Below, piece by piece: positions 42,104-54,352 of a DNA stretch of 64,000 nt; the stretch's first letter is position 1, and each line of letters opens with the position of its first letter. The notes under the pieces were generated by a model. It made no database searches and was not told where the DNA came from. It was given only the letters and a program-made list of their open reading frames with translations. A program made the translations under genes and the position numbers. Origin of the DNA: Diatrype stigma (Eukaryota > Ascomycota > Sordariomycetes > Xylariales > Diatrypaceae); NCBI GenBank assembly GCA_022225965.2, contig JAKJXP020000059.1, forward strand, positions 1 to 64,000, read 5' to 3'.

Positions 42104-45100
42104 TCCAGAGCCCCATATAATTGTGCTCTCAGCCACAGACCCACTGTCCCACCAGCCATAGTTCATCTATGGCTGAAGTGGTGCTTCATCCCCGGGGGCC
42201 CCTCACCTGCACTTCAATCAGTGCCTTCAGGCTATCGATAAGACCCCTTTTTGCTGTTTGCTACGACTCTTATCGCCCCCATGTTTGGGCACGGTATGTG
42301 ATAGCCTCTCTTCGACATCGCGGTAAAGCCATCAACATTTCGGGCTACCCATAGGATACTAGGCGACATGTAATTACACAAGGATACTGTTATTCAGTAT
42401 ATTAGGGACACTACAATCGTCGGACTTCTTGGGAAGGGGGTCTCATGGGGGCATTAAGTCACATGGACAAGGCTACCTAAGGCTAGTACTTCATACATGT
42501 TCATATAACATGGAAGCCTTCTCCTATATATGACACTCTCCGCGGCTGGGTCTATCAACACATGAAACCACTGTTCAATTCACGTTGCAAGCCTACCTAC
42601 TTAACAAGTAATACCATCTACTTCTGAACTTCATCTTTGGCAATGAAATTGGCCCCTCGAGTTTTGAGGACAAGCCCAAACAAGTCTAATAAGTAGATAT
42701 ACTCAGTTCATGTTGAGTCCTTCAATAATGCTCCTATGGTATCGTCACAAGTGGTCTAGCCAGTAACACATGGCTTTCATATGTATATCATATGGTTGGA
42801 CCTAAAGATGGAGGCTTCTGCACTTTCCAAGCCTTACAGCCCAACTCCTTAGTTCCACTATCAACATATGGTGGCAGTTGAATCTAGAAACCTGTTTATC
42901 GATACCGGTAAGTTCAAGGAAAGTTATAATCATATATCCATGGGGTTCCTCTTATAGGAAGGAGCAAGCAGAGATCTGTTTTTAGATATCTTGTATGTAA
43001 CCGACTGAAACGACTTCAGCGCGATGATGCTTTCACCTCAACTTCGGTATGGAACTTTCTATCATGTCAGAAACATGGACCCTTCCGTGCTGACGAGTTC
43101 TTACCGACATTCAGTAACTCCGATTGATCTTCTCCTGATACGCAAGCTTGGATAGGGATCCATGTGACAGCACCAACGAAGCGGCAACAGACACCATCGG
43201 AGATACTATATATAGAACTCATGCCTTATACCAGCAAGGTCAGTTATTGCTATATTCCAAGCCATCCATAATGCTCACATCCAAGAACTGGTACATACAT
43301 AAGGTCTCTAGGGACAGTTATGTAACAAGATCGTGGTTTCCCTGGAAAACGTAATGGTTGTGCATCAGCCCTCCGTGACCCCCGTACGTTGCCGCCCGAA
43401 AACTTTCGTCTATAACAAATATGAGTCATCGACTAGCTCTCGTATTTCATTGTGTGTATAGCAAGAGTTCATGCTGGTGGAAGACCACTTGTCCAGTGTG
43501 ATAGACCGAGATGAGACGCAGCGGCTATCAATGTCATGCTATTATATACCTAAAGCTTGACCGACAGGGGACTCGGCCTGTCTATCATATGTAGACCTGA
43601 ATAAAAGTACCCCCTAGTTGTAGAAACGTTCGAGAGGATGATGATATCCCCCCTGGCACGTTCTATGGATCTTGTGTATGGTTCTGTGATGACACCGTTC
43701 GCGTATTCAAAAGATGTAACCAAAAAGGTCCGTTGACCTCCCTACATTCATCTACTTATATTATAACGCATGTATGGGGTTACGACTCCCCTATGTTGGG
43801 CATGGGTGGATGGCCGTCACTATGTTGCCTCAGCAGCGTCCATTACACAATACTCTAGAGGAGGACAGTACTGATAACTATCTAATAGTCAAGGACCATG
43901 CTGCGGCCTATCTAGCTTTGCGCTTCGTACCTGCCGAGGTTCGAACACAGTGGAGTGGACGCGATGCTCTATTCAGGGAGAGGAATCGGAATCATACGTT
44001 GGCTATAGGATGCGCCGACAGGCGCCACAGGCTTTATATTGACACGTAGCTTTTCGTTCTTGTAGGGGGTGGTAGATATGGTCGACTTGGAGTGATTCAA
44101 AACAATACCTAGGGACGTGTCCAGACAGTGAAAGGACCACGGTTGTCATCGTCAACCAAGTAGATACCCCGGTTATTGAAACAGGAGCCAGCTCTCGCTA
44201 ACCATCTACACCATCTCCCTGCTGGAACGATGAATATTCCGAGGCTGATTTCCCTTTTTGGACAGCCTTGCGGTGGCCACTACATCCATACCAAATCAGT
44301 CATCTACAAGACATGCCCATGCGCCATCCTGTTCAGTGCAGCCAATCATCTCTGGCACTAGGGGCACTCTAGATTAAGAGAACCCTGCGCCTGACTTGGG
44401 CTCCCAAGGAGCTGTTGGACATATGACTATCCCCGGACTAAAATAAGGAGTCTCTCTGCCGAGGAAAGGGGGATGTTTCGAGGGCACGGCTGTTCTTCAT
44501 GAGAAACTCTTCGGTCAAGTAATCTGGTCAGGCAAGATGAAGCACACCCTCAACCAACTCGGATAAGAGGAAACGCCAGGCGCAGGACCATGAAGACAAG
44601 CTACGTTCTTTCGCTCTAGGCAAGGGCATAGAAGCGACCTTTCAAAATATCTTAGCTGTGTTACAAAGGCAGCAAAAACTTGAGGCGAAGCTGTCCAGCT
44701 GCCTGTCCAACGGCGGCAGAATGCTTTTCTCACATAATACTTCCTGACTAAGATGATGATCATATGAAGTGATATGACAAGAGCTTCGACTCGATATGGA
44801 GTGTAAACAAAGCTACAATCACCTTAGCGGTAACGCATTGGGGGCTGGTAGAGCAATGCTCTGTCATGCCTACGAAGTAGATTGCCATCCAATGCTGGGA
44901 AGATCAGTATCGCTAAACTCCGTCTCTTCCTAGTTATGACCATGAACAGATGCGAGCTTCTATGCGATATGAGCATCCAGTTGAAATGGCCAAGCACCTA
45001 TCAAAAGGGGTTAACCATGATCTGTCACCCAGTAACCTCATATATCGTTGCACGTGTTTGAACATGAACGCAATCCTCTAACTTCTAACGGCCTATAATA

Positions 45101-48100
45101 AATGACTAAACCTTCCCACCCCTTTAGCAAGCCGTACCCTGCAACGACAATACTGCCGTGCGCAACGAAGTAAGGTTTCCATGCAGGTGTTGGTTGAGCC
45201 TTGTTCTTTCCGGCTGGTGACAAGTGCCTTGAAACCTAGACCCGCGCTTTAGGGCTTTCCCAACCGACCGCACGTTCACCGATCGCATAGGTACTTCAGC
45301 TAGACCAGTCAGCTCGAGAACAAAACGCATTTAAAGATAAAATACATCAATTGCTCTAGGAACATTGCGTTAGACGCTTTGCCTAGTAGTCAGGTAGTAC
45401 ATACCTATGTAGGCCCCCCTCCCCTCATCTAGATGTCTTGAAGGGGAATAGTCATCGATCGGAATGACGATAGACGTGGAGAGTAGCGCACGAAGGGACC
45501 CCCTTTTTAGCATTCAGCGAAACGGACATGGCTTGCGTATGTATATACTGTAGAGCTCGTATCTGCAACGACCGATTGCGTGTATGCTATGTAGCCGCGG
45601 CCATTGACCAACATGGACATGAAGCCTGAAAGCTCGCTCGAGTAACTGCTGATGAGGTCCTGAGCATGTAACAGGAGACCGCGAGGCAAACACCTCGACT
45701 ATAGAATCTGGTGCGAGCTGGAAGGGCCTGGGCTATGGAACCAAGGAGGCCGTTACCAGCGCACAATGCTCCGCATTCCAGGCAGGATGTACGCAAGTAT
45801 GTAGGTATGTTGAGCGGCTCGCTAGGCCTCCCGTTATGGGCTGGGCTCTACAAAGTAAGGGCCAGCCTCCTCGGTAGGAGCGAAGAGGGCCAATTGCCAT
45901 CCACCAGCATGCTACATACAATGAATGGGAATGCAGCTTAGTGATGGCAAACTTCGGTACCAAGAGGTACTTGCCAATGAATATATCTCGATGTTCCCCC
46001 GCCGGGTGATGAAAATTGGGATGAAGTATATGCACTAAATTAGTCAAGAGGGAGGGAGGCAGAGAAAATCGCGAAAAAAAGGGTTCCCGCTCCACGTGGC
46101 TTAGGTACTATAGTATCAATAGCAGGTAGACAGAACCGGGATACCATAAAACGGCCGGGGTCGAAGGTTAGGTTTCGTTCCCTGACTCGACCGGCACTCG
46201 GGAGGGTATAATGGAAGTCGACGCAGCAGAGTTTTCCGCCGTTCGAAGGTTACATCAAATTGGCAATCACATGGCAGCTAACGGACGATATTCCGCTGCC
46301 CATCTCTCATCCGCTGCCCTGTAAAGTTCGCATGTGACAAACAATCCGAGTTGGAGGACGAGGCTGAACAGACTGAACAGGGTCAAGAAAGCTGGCCCTC
46401 CTGTGCCTTCGCCACGTCATTGTTAGCTCTAGTTTTCACGTAGTCGCCAGTAGTGACAAGAACCTGACTTGAAGAATGCAATCAGGATACATAGTCATCG
46501 CATGAAACGTAACGTTTCCAGCGCCACATGGGTGCTCCCCTTTCTCCGTGTCCCACATCTTCCTGCAATATCGGCCGATGGAGGCAAGGCTGGCACTGGC
46601 AGACCGGCCGGAAAGATGGAAAGATGGAAAAAATGGAGAGGCGGAGAGGGAATCTTCCTTCTGACTGCGTCACGTCCAGGGTAGTGAGTGCCCTTCGGGT
46701 GTATTCGGGTGCGTAGAAGCAAAGGTGGAGAGACTAGCACGTAGGGCTCGAAATAACTCGGCGTCTTTCTGGAGCCTCTTCGGCAACGAGGTCGGGTACA
46801 AAGTATATGTATCAGGTGTATGTATGAAGCTATGGACGGGGTTCGAGGCTGATGAGAGGTGCCGAGACGCCCCAGACGCAAGCTCGGGGGTGGAAAATCC
46901 TAACCCTTCCCCACCCGAGGTCTGGTCCTTGCTAATAAGGGAACCCCATCCAGCCATCGTCGCTCAAGGCGGAAGGCTTCTAGAAGGAATCTAATATTAT
47001 GGGTACGGGACCCTCTATATAGGCGGAGGAGAGAGCCGTTTTCAGGTGTGGTCGGGTGGTTGATCCCATTTTCGGTCTAAAGCCCCTCCGTGACGGCGCC
47101 GATGTTATCCCTAGAAAAGGACCGATCCCAACTGGATGGGACCTGGAAGTCAGGGAGTCTCTTCTTCAAGTACCTGGATACATGCCTTTATTGTATGGGC
47201 TAGCATGTACTTAGGGCTTAGGCAGGCGTAGTACCAAGAGCACATCGAATTTCGAGAAGAGCGCAATACTACGTAGTAAAGGGTACAGTAGCAGTATCTG
47301 AATCATTAGGTATATTCTTGTCAATATCATAAGGACTAACAGGGTCGACAAAAGTACATCTAAATGGATGTGAAGCTGTCCAATCACTGCCTTGTCACAA
47401 GGCTTCCCCTGAAACTTCTGTCGTAACATAAGGGCCCTAGGCAGCTAGAGGCCCTATAGTACGACAATAGGGAGACACGATAATATAACTGGCGTTTTGG
47501 AGATCTCCCCACAAGAGCTGTTGTAAGCCACGATGCGATGATGATGGATGATATGGAACTGACGTGTTGCTTAGCCTCGCAGCTAAGCCTCCTGGGATCT
47601 GATATGCCGCCATTTTGATTGGTTCATATTCCATCGTCATCTGGTCAATACCACAAAGTATGCATATAGGGTTCCGGAACGCCGCAGAGTGACTTTCAGA
47701 CGGAGTCATTCATTTGCAGGCAACAACGCAGGATGGGGCTGCGTTGGCTCATGGTTACCGTCCAACCGTTCAAGACGCCGAATGGCATTCCAGTGAGGTA
47801 TGTACAGTGAGGTATGTAGGTATGTAGGTTGCTTGCTTGTCGTTGGCTGTTTGCCGTTTGCCGTGTTGCCGTTACCGTGGCTTTCCCATGTGATGATGAT
47901 AACTAATCCATAGTGGCCGCATGCGCTGCATTTATTTTACCTGATATCTTCCGGGCTGTGCATGTGTAGGTTGTATTAGAGAATGCAGCTAAGATAGAGC
48001 CTTATGCATCAGCGCACCTGTAAATGTCGGTGAGTAAGGGTGTTGAGGCTCCGTGACAGCACACATCCCACTATACATAGAGTCTCTATACATACTGGCA

Positions 48101-48584
48101 TTCCAACATACATACCGTTACCCCTCTATCTCGTGCGGGGCACTCCTTCATACATAGAAAGAGAGGGGAATCGATGCACTTTTCATATTTTATGTATTCA
48201 TGTAGGCGAGTGGGTAATGCTGGTTCAAGCTGGGAATGTGCATATGGATTTACCATCACTTGCCTGATTGTGAACATTAAAAGAAATCAATAAATGTATT
48301 GATCGAAATAACCAATTGCTTTTATGTGGTAATGTTTGAACTGCAGGTGAGGTACAATCCAATCTGGAGAAGTTGGTCCTGGTTATTCCGAGTCTAACGC
48401 ACTGCCATCAGCACCTAGTATAAACGACGACCCATATCCATCCAAGCTGACCAAACAGCAGTAAAGAATTCACCTTTGTACCCATATTCTAGCAGTAAGA
48501 CATATATGTACTAACATACAACCATGCGAGTCTATCTATAGACCAACTCCAGTGTCTGTCAAAGTCAATCGCGGTGTAAGGAAT

Positions 48585-48795
48585 ATACATACCTACCTAC
48601 GTAGATATGTTGGTACTTATCGTACCTACTTATCTACATACATGTAGGCATCTACCTAGGTATGTAGGGGAATCTCGCGCCAGATACATGCATACATACA
48701 TACCACCCCGCTTCCTAAGACTGCAATGCGCGGTGGACGTACATATCTACCTACAATCCATACCTTACCTTAAAATACAGGTAGGTATAATAGGA
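48585..48795. repeat. Cluster of TACCTACC / ACATACAT microsatellite-like words
   Basis: Short TACCTAC, CTACATACATG and GTAGGTA tracts, partly in inverted orientation, fill about 200 bp. It is the densest example of a motif family spread over most intergenic intervals of the window. Confidence 0.65.
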
Positions 48796-51657
48796 GGTAT
48801 GCTATAGACTTGACCATGGTGTTGCTTCACCTGGCCCTACAGCTTTGCATACCCACATGCATTAGGGGAAGTTGACGTCAAACGGCCGGATGCAACACGA
48901 AGTTCATCCATCATATCAATCAGCCTTGCAGTTGGCGATCCCATGGGTATAACCCCTGAACGGGAATCGGGGGCCTTGGCAGAACTAGAATGTCAGGAAT
49001 GTTTGTTCTATCAGATAGCATCAACATTGATACGTCGATTGATGCATGTGATGGCCGAAAACAGCAACCTGTTGCTAAGCTTGGGTATCACCGGCTCACC
49101 GGCGGTCCCTACGTACATACAACCCATGGCAGCCATGGATGTCTCTCTCCCCTCACCGCTTAGCCCTATGACAAAGCCCTATGACAATATCTTCCTCGGT
49201 ATGCACATGCGCCAAACCACCTTCACCGTCGCTGCACCCCGAAGGAAGGGGAAACGAGACGACGGCGCCAATCCCGATCGGCGAACGTCGGCGGCGCCGC
49301 CGCTGCAACCTGAAGCTGCCGGCGGTAGCACCCGCAATCCAAGCTCGGCGATCTTTGTGGGTAGGACGCGCCACGATCGGCTCAGGTTGCTGCTGGATAG
49401 CAAAAAAGCTGGAGTCGAGTCCGCCCGTTGCGGTTTGACTGGGCGGAACCCGACGACCCCAGGACCCCCAGCCGTGCCAGCCCAGCCCAGGGTGATGGAA
49501 TGACGACAGAATACCCGCTGTGGACGGGGCCCTTGCCCTTCTCGCTTTGGCATTTCCGCAAGGTGCAGATCTTCAAGGTTGTCACTTTGCCGTGGCCGTG
49601 ATTTGGCAATTCGCAACGCGACCAGCGCAAGTCCGTCGACGCGGACGCACGAGCCCCCCCCATTCAATTATGTAATTCATGTAAGAAGTTATGTAGGTGC
49701 TTTGTTCCCCGTGCGTTCTTCTCATCCCCCCCGTATTCTCTCTCCCACGTCGCCTTACCCTCCCCGTCCGTTGCAGACCAGAAGTACAGAATCCCCACAC
49801 ACGCTTTCGTGTCCCGGCTTATTAGAGGACCCCCTATAACTATACCCCAGACTTTTGTCATAAATCTGGATATCTACATGCAAGCAAGGGGCGGGTGGAC
49901 AGGCGGAATGGGCGGGAGGGCACTCAACACGGGCGAAAGCCCTGGGGCAGAGCGGAAACATACAGTATGTTGCAATGAACAACTATGAGACGAATCCACC
50001 AATTACGAGATGGATAATGCGAGCATGGGAATGTGCGAAGTGATAAGCCTTACATGTATACTGTACTATACCAGATAATGTTAGATTATTAGTTATCGGA
50101 TTTTGCTTTTCCTTCTCCCCCACCCCGGCCTATGATATACGGCATCCGTGGTAGCGAACAGCTCCAACTTCTTGTTTTGGGCGTTGCAAGTGACGATCCA
50201 GGGTCCTACTCGTGCCCGCAAGGGTCCTGCACGCAATCTGTATTTATTGTACGTAGGTACGTCTGAAGAGCCGTCCGTCAGCGCGGTATATCCCGAGCGA
50301 TAGGCGGGAAGAGGTGCGGGCGCAAGGGCAAAAAGGAGAAAGATTATTAATTATCAAAGTATATTTCCGAGCAAGGGACCACGACGGAAGGATTGGTCAA
50401 GCGGTCGTGATATTCGGTACCACGGCGATGTACCCCCTACCGTCTCCGTCAGCTCCCTCTGGGCCTATACTCCAGTCTGCGGGGCCATTAGGTCCGAAAC
50501 GGCGAAAAGGACCTGGATGAAGACCAAACGAAACCATACCCCTTCTGCCAGTGACAACGGTTATCTTTCGACGGCCCGTTTGCATCTACTATGCAGTTCT
50601 GTACAGCTAGACTAGCTAATAGTTGTAACTGTTGGTCGTTGGTGTTCACCCCCTCATCCGTGGGAAGAGTCAGAGCTGGGGATGATAGAGATGCAATTGG
50701 TAACTAAGGTAGCAAACAGTGTCGGAGATTGGAGATGTGAGAGTTGGGGTCGGCAACGGAAGAGATCCCTTGCGTATCCGCCGGCAAAATGTTACGAGCT
50801 CCTTGGGTAGGTCCCGTCACTATGGTCGCCGTTTGAAATAATGGAAGAATATACTTCATCTGCCAAGATATTTTGTGTGCGGGGTGAGAGCTAGATTCTT
50901 TTAAGCTAGATGACTTCAAGCTATTATTTCACATATCACGAAAATGTAAGAGTTGCGTTGGGTGAATGCCTCGTGGGCTGTCATGATGCTTTAGCTATTC
51001 ATGTATGCTATCTGTAGGGGTCCCAATGGATTTTGTTGCCACTTTTCTCTTCTAACGCTAGAACTTTTGTGACTTTTGCTGATGAAGGGTTTCCGTGCTC
51101 GCAAGGAAAAAACACCCTCCGCTTTTGTACTTATCGTGTCAAGAGCACTCTCCGCCTTTTTTTTTTAGAGTCCACCGCGAGGTTGCCCTCTGATATCGCT
51201 CTCAAACATACATGAAGCTCCCCTTAATTACTCTCATGCCAGCTACACTGAGCGGCCCGCGCAGAAAGGAAGGAAATAGAAGATAAAAATCAAATGCAGA
51301 CCGTGGTATCATTGGTAGAGGAACGCCGATTAGTGCCGTGAAATAATCATGTGGACAGACTCATGCGCTGAAACCACGCAAGCGAAAAGTGGCACCCCAA
51401 CAATGCCTGATGATTGTGGCCTCGGAGGGCTATCATCGAATATAACAGACCATCCGATGCAAATGCCATGATGGTCAATGATGAGATGCTTCGTGATAAG
51501 AAACAAGTGGAACGCCATCCTTCATGCAATTGGTATCGCTGAAATCAAACCACCTTGCAATGCGTCCGAGAACAAAAAAGAACAATGTACAAGGCAGCGA
51601 ACACTGCCACCCAATGCTACATATCCGTAGCATTTTTGAGCCGAAGTTATTACCAGC

Positions 51658-53493
51658 TTACCAGCCCTGGGCATGGTAACCGCCGAACGCATCTCTGTTA
51701 AAGTATTGGTTCCAGCTGCTGGCGTTCGGCTCCTCCTTGGGCTTGGGCTTGCCCATGTAGGCCTTCTCAGGATATTGCTTCAGGTTCGCAACGTCGTGGG
51801 ATGTATGACGTCTTTTGAGAACGGCGTTGGCTGTTGACGTCTTTTGTTGGCGCTCCCAGAGCAGATGTCTTCGCAAGGACTCCGTGAGCTCGGTAGCTAG
51901 CATATTTCGCCTAGTTGTGCGCGGGGAGAGAGCAGCTTGCTGGCGAATGGGTTGCGCGTTCGACATGATGGGCTGGGCGCCGGATCGAGGAACCTCATTT
52001 ATAGGCTTCAACGGTGTGGGGCGCAGACCTCTTCTCATCTCTAACCCATGGTCGTCCGAGTCGTTCGGAGACGCTGCCATATGTGATATATTCTGCATGG
52101 TTCGCGCACGTTGAGGGATGGCTGGAGTCGACTGCGAAGCATGGTTGCCAAGGGCTCGCATCCTATCGTCCTGCCCGGCGAACATGAGGCTGATCAGGGA
52201 TCTCTGCGAAGTCAAGTTCGGTCTCGAAGGAACGCGCTTGAATGTGACTTTGTCATCCATGCTAGACTTGCCACTCTCCTCGATAGAATCCTCCCATTCG
52301 GAGTCTTCATCGTCATCATCGATAGCGCTCTCATCCACGTAGCTATCCGATTGGTCACTGAGTGAGGGAATGGTCTGAGTTTGGTTACTGATGGAGCACT
52401 GCTTTTTCTGGACATTAAGCAGCGAGTTTGGCCTAGATGTATGCATGGCACTCTTGAGAGAGGAGCTCTCATCCTCCCCGGAGGAAGCGCCAAGCTGGAA
52501 AATCTTTCTCTTAGGCTGAATTACCGGCTGGCGTATCTCGAGACTCTGCGGCGAGGACTCGTCGCCAGAGGAACCCCCTAGAACGAACTTCGGTGGTTTC
52601 TTAGACTGAACCGATTTTGCGGCGGGAGATGATTTGGGCTCGGGAATGGCATCAGGCGTTGCGACCTTGGGCGAATGCGTCACGCGGAACGAAGGGATCT
52701 GAGACGGGGAAAACCCTCGAATAACTGTCATGGCGGGTGAGCCAGATGTAGCAGGCTCTTGAGGTTTTGGTTGTTCCGAAGGCGCACTGAAGGAATCAGA
52801 TAAAGTCTCTGTCGGCGGGGTTGCGGAAGCCTCAATGTTTTCCGCTGAAGACGCGGAGGCCTGGTATTCGTCGGTGATCGACTGCTCGGAAGCAGAAGGG
52901 GAGGCCGACGGTAGTGGTGATGAGTCTACCTGATGGGGTAAAGGAGACAGATTAGGTTCCTTCTCTTGGATGATGGTGACCACCATCTTCTCAAGGTGGT
53001 CCGAAGTGATATGGCGCTCACGACCCCTACCCCGACTGCTTGCGTACGAATCTTGCCGGACAATCCTGGGCTGCATGATATCAACAGGCTCAGAATCAGT
53101 GCTCAGTTCAACAGCTTCCTCGTCGATGATCGAGTCGACACTGCCGGATAGTTGAGGCAAATCGGGTATCCTCTGCTCGGGGATGTCTTTGGGAAGAGAG
53201 GTAGCAGTGTGTAGTGGAGAAGTGGGCTCGGCGGAATCACAGCAGAAGGTCTCTCTGTTCCATAACCGCCAGCTGAGGTTTTCTAACCTCCGTCCCTGTT
53301 CTACCGAATCTGCGCATCTGGAGAACACTGAGAAGAGCATTAGCGATGATCTATACACAGCATCCACTGGTGATGCAGCTTCCGTGCACTTACCGGTCCA
53401 CATGCTGAAAAGATTCTGCGCATTGTGTGTGTCGACTTTATGGATGACATTTGGGTCCACGGTCAAGACCAACCCTTCAGCTTTACAAGGCAT
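51658..53493 (-). CDS. AreA_N (DUF1752) / DUF3295 regulatory protein
   Basis: Two exons (53493-53394 and 53327-51658) give 589 residues. The N-terminal GATA-like AreA_N domain (DUF1752) is clear: HNAQNLFSMWTVFSRCADS and RLENLSWRLWNRETFCC, contiguous only after removing a 66-nt intron. The middle is a long disordered Ser/Pro/Glu-rich region with repeated motifs FVLGGSSGDESS and FQLGASSGEDESS and an acidic DDDDEDSEWED patch. The C-terminal DUF3295 block is strongly conserved: RTTRRNMLATELTESLRRHL, LWERQQK, VLKRRHTSHDVANLKQYPEK. Proteins with this architecture are linked to nitrogen or glucose repression, similar in the N-terminal motif to yeast Reg1-type proteins; the exact role here is inferred. 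The 66-nt intron has no in-frame stop, so an isoform with 22 extra residues inside the domain would be translatable. Confidence 0.9.
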   Translation of the reverse strand: MPCKAEGLVLTVDPNVIHKVDTHNAQNLFSMWTGKCTEAASPVDAVYRSSLMLFSVFSRCADSVEQGRRLENLSWRLWNRETFCCDSAEPTSPLHTATSLPKDIPEQRIPDLPQLSGSVDSIIDEEAVELSTDSEPVDIMQPRIVRQDSYASSRGRGRERHITSDHLEKMVVTIIQEKEPNLSPLPHQVDSSPLPSASPSASEQSITDEYQASASSAENIEASATPPTETLSDSFSAPSEQPKPQEPATSGSPAMTVIRGFSPSQIPSFRVTHSPKVATPDAIPEPKSSPAAKSVQSKKPPKFVLGGSSGDESSPQSLEIRQPVIQPKRKIFQLGASSGEDESSSLKSAMHTSRPNSLLNVQKKQCSISNQTQTIPSLSDQSDSYVDESAIDDDDEDSEWEDSIEESGKSSMDDKVTFKRVPSRPNLTSQRSLISLMFAGQDDRMRALGNHASQSTPAIPQRARTMQNISHMAASPNDSDDHGLEMRRGLRPTPLKPINEVPRSGAQPIMSNAQPIRQQAALSPRTTRRNMLATELTESLRRHLLWERQQKTSTANAVLKRRHTSHDVANLKQYPEKAYMGKPKPKEEPNASSWNQYFNRDAFGGYHAQGW

Positions 53494-54180
53494 GGTGCCT
53501 GTCGCGAACGCGCCGTCCGGCTGATGGAGTAGATATCGGGTATTCGGAGTATGGCTATAGTGAGGGGTGTGTTCGCGAGAACAATCGGCGCCAAAGGCTG
53601 GAAAGAAAGACCTGGCGTCTTGATCCAGCTTCGAGTTTGGAACTGCAAAGACTACGTTGGCAGTGAATCAGGATGGTCGTGCGATTTTCTTTCTCTCGAA
53701 CAATCCAATATAGGCGCTATATCCAGGACGGTCGAGATGGCGCAACGGTTGTTGGATAGAGTGAGTTAGGTGGCGTAGGGGTCCTGTAGGTGTTGGACTA
53801 TCGAAAAGGGCAGTCAAGTGCAGGCGAGACGAGACGAGGCGAGAATCGAGTAATACGTGATGCAATGCAATGCTGCTGCTGATGCTAAGCTGATGCTGGG
53901 AGGAGTTGCAGGTTGATTCATTGATCGATCGACGTGGTGATAGGAGGGAGAGCCGTGCTCTTGGTTGGTTCGCAATGCTAAACCCGAAGTCGTCGGTCGT
54001 CAATGTTGAACACAACGTGAACGTGGGAACAGAAACACTACGACGTCAATTAGACCTAAACCTGCCCGTATATATTTGGGAAGAAGAATGAGGAGTGGGT
54101 AGTGGTGTACATAAGTATTTCCCCGAATTCAATGCTGAGAGTGAGGGTGCGAAGTGGAGTGGGCGAGTGGGTTCCGGCCT

Positions 54181-54352
54181 GTATGTATGTGTGTATGTAT
54201 GTATCTGCGTAGTTATGTAGTGGGTAGTAGGGAGTATGTAGTATATGTAGCATGTGTAGCTGGTAGTATGTAGTAGTATGTAGGTAGTATGTGGTATGTG
54301 GTATGTAGTCGAGGCGGTAGGCAGGCGGTAGGCGGTAGGCGGTAGGTGGCAG
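54181..54352. repeat. Compound microsatellite: GTAT, TAGTATG and GGCGGTA units
   Basis: GTATGTAT tracts grade into TAGTATGTAG-type units (about 54235-54310) and end with a heptamer GGCGGTA repeated four to five times (about 54314-54345). The minus strand is open in two frames only because of this repetition. Confidence 0.8.

Larger units (their letters stand above)
41805..51657. other. Gene-poor region of 9.9 kb
   Basis: The first 300 bp are the eL13 leader and promoter, including a GACC tetranucleotide run (about 41838-41857). Beyond about 42200 I see no frame with a recognisable motif and no splice-consistent chain of exons on either strand. Tetranucleotide microsatellites (GTAG/GTAT) recur, for example at 47812-47830 and 48590-48790. 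A GC-rich island at about 49220-49660 stays open on both strands but has no recognisable motif. Genes without known relatives, or noncoding RNAs, could be hidden here. Confidence 0.5.

Noticed and set aside
48943..49503. 186-codon ORF
   Set aside because: No recognisable domain, and a competing open frame on the other strand; kept only as an observation on the GC island.
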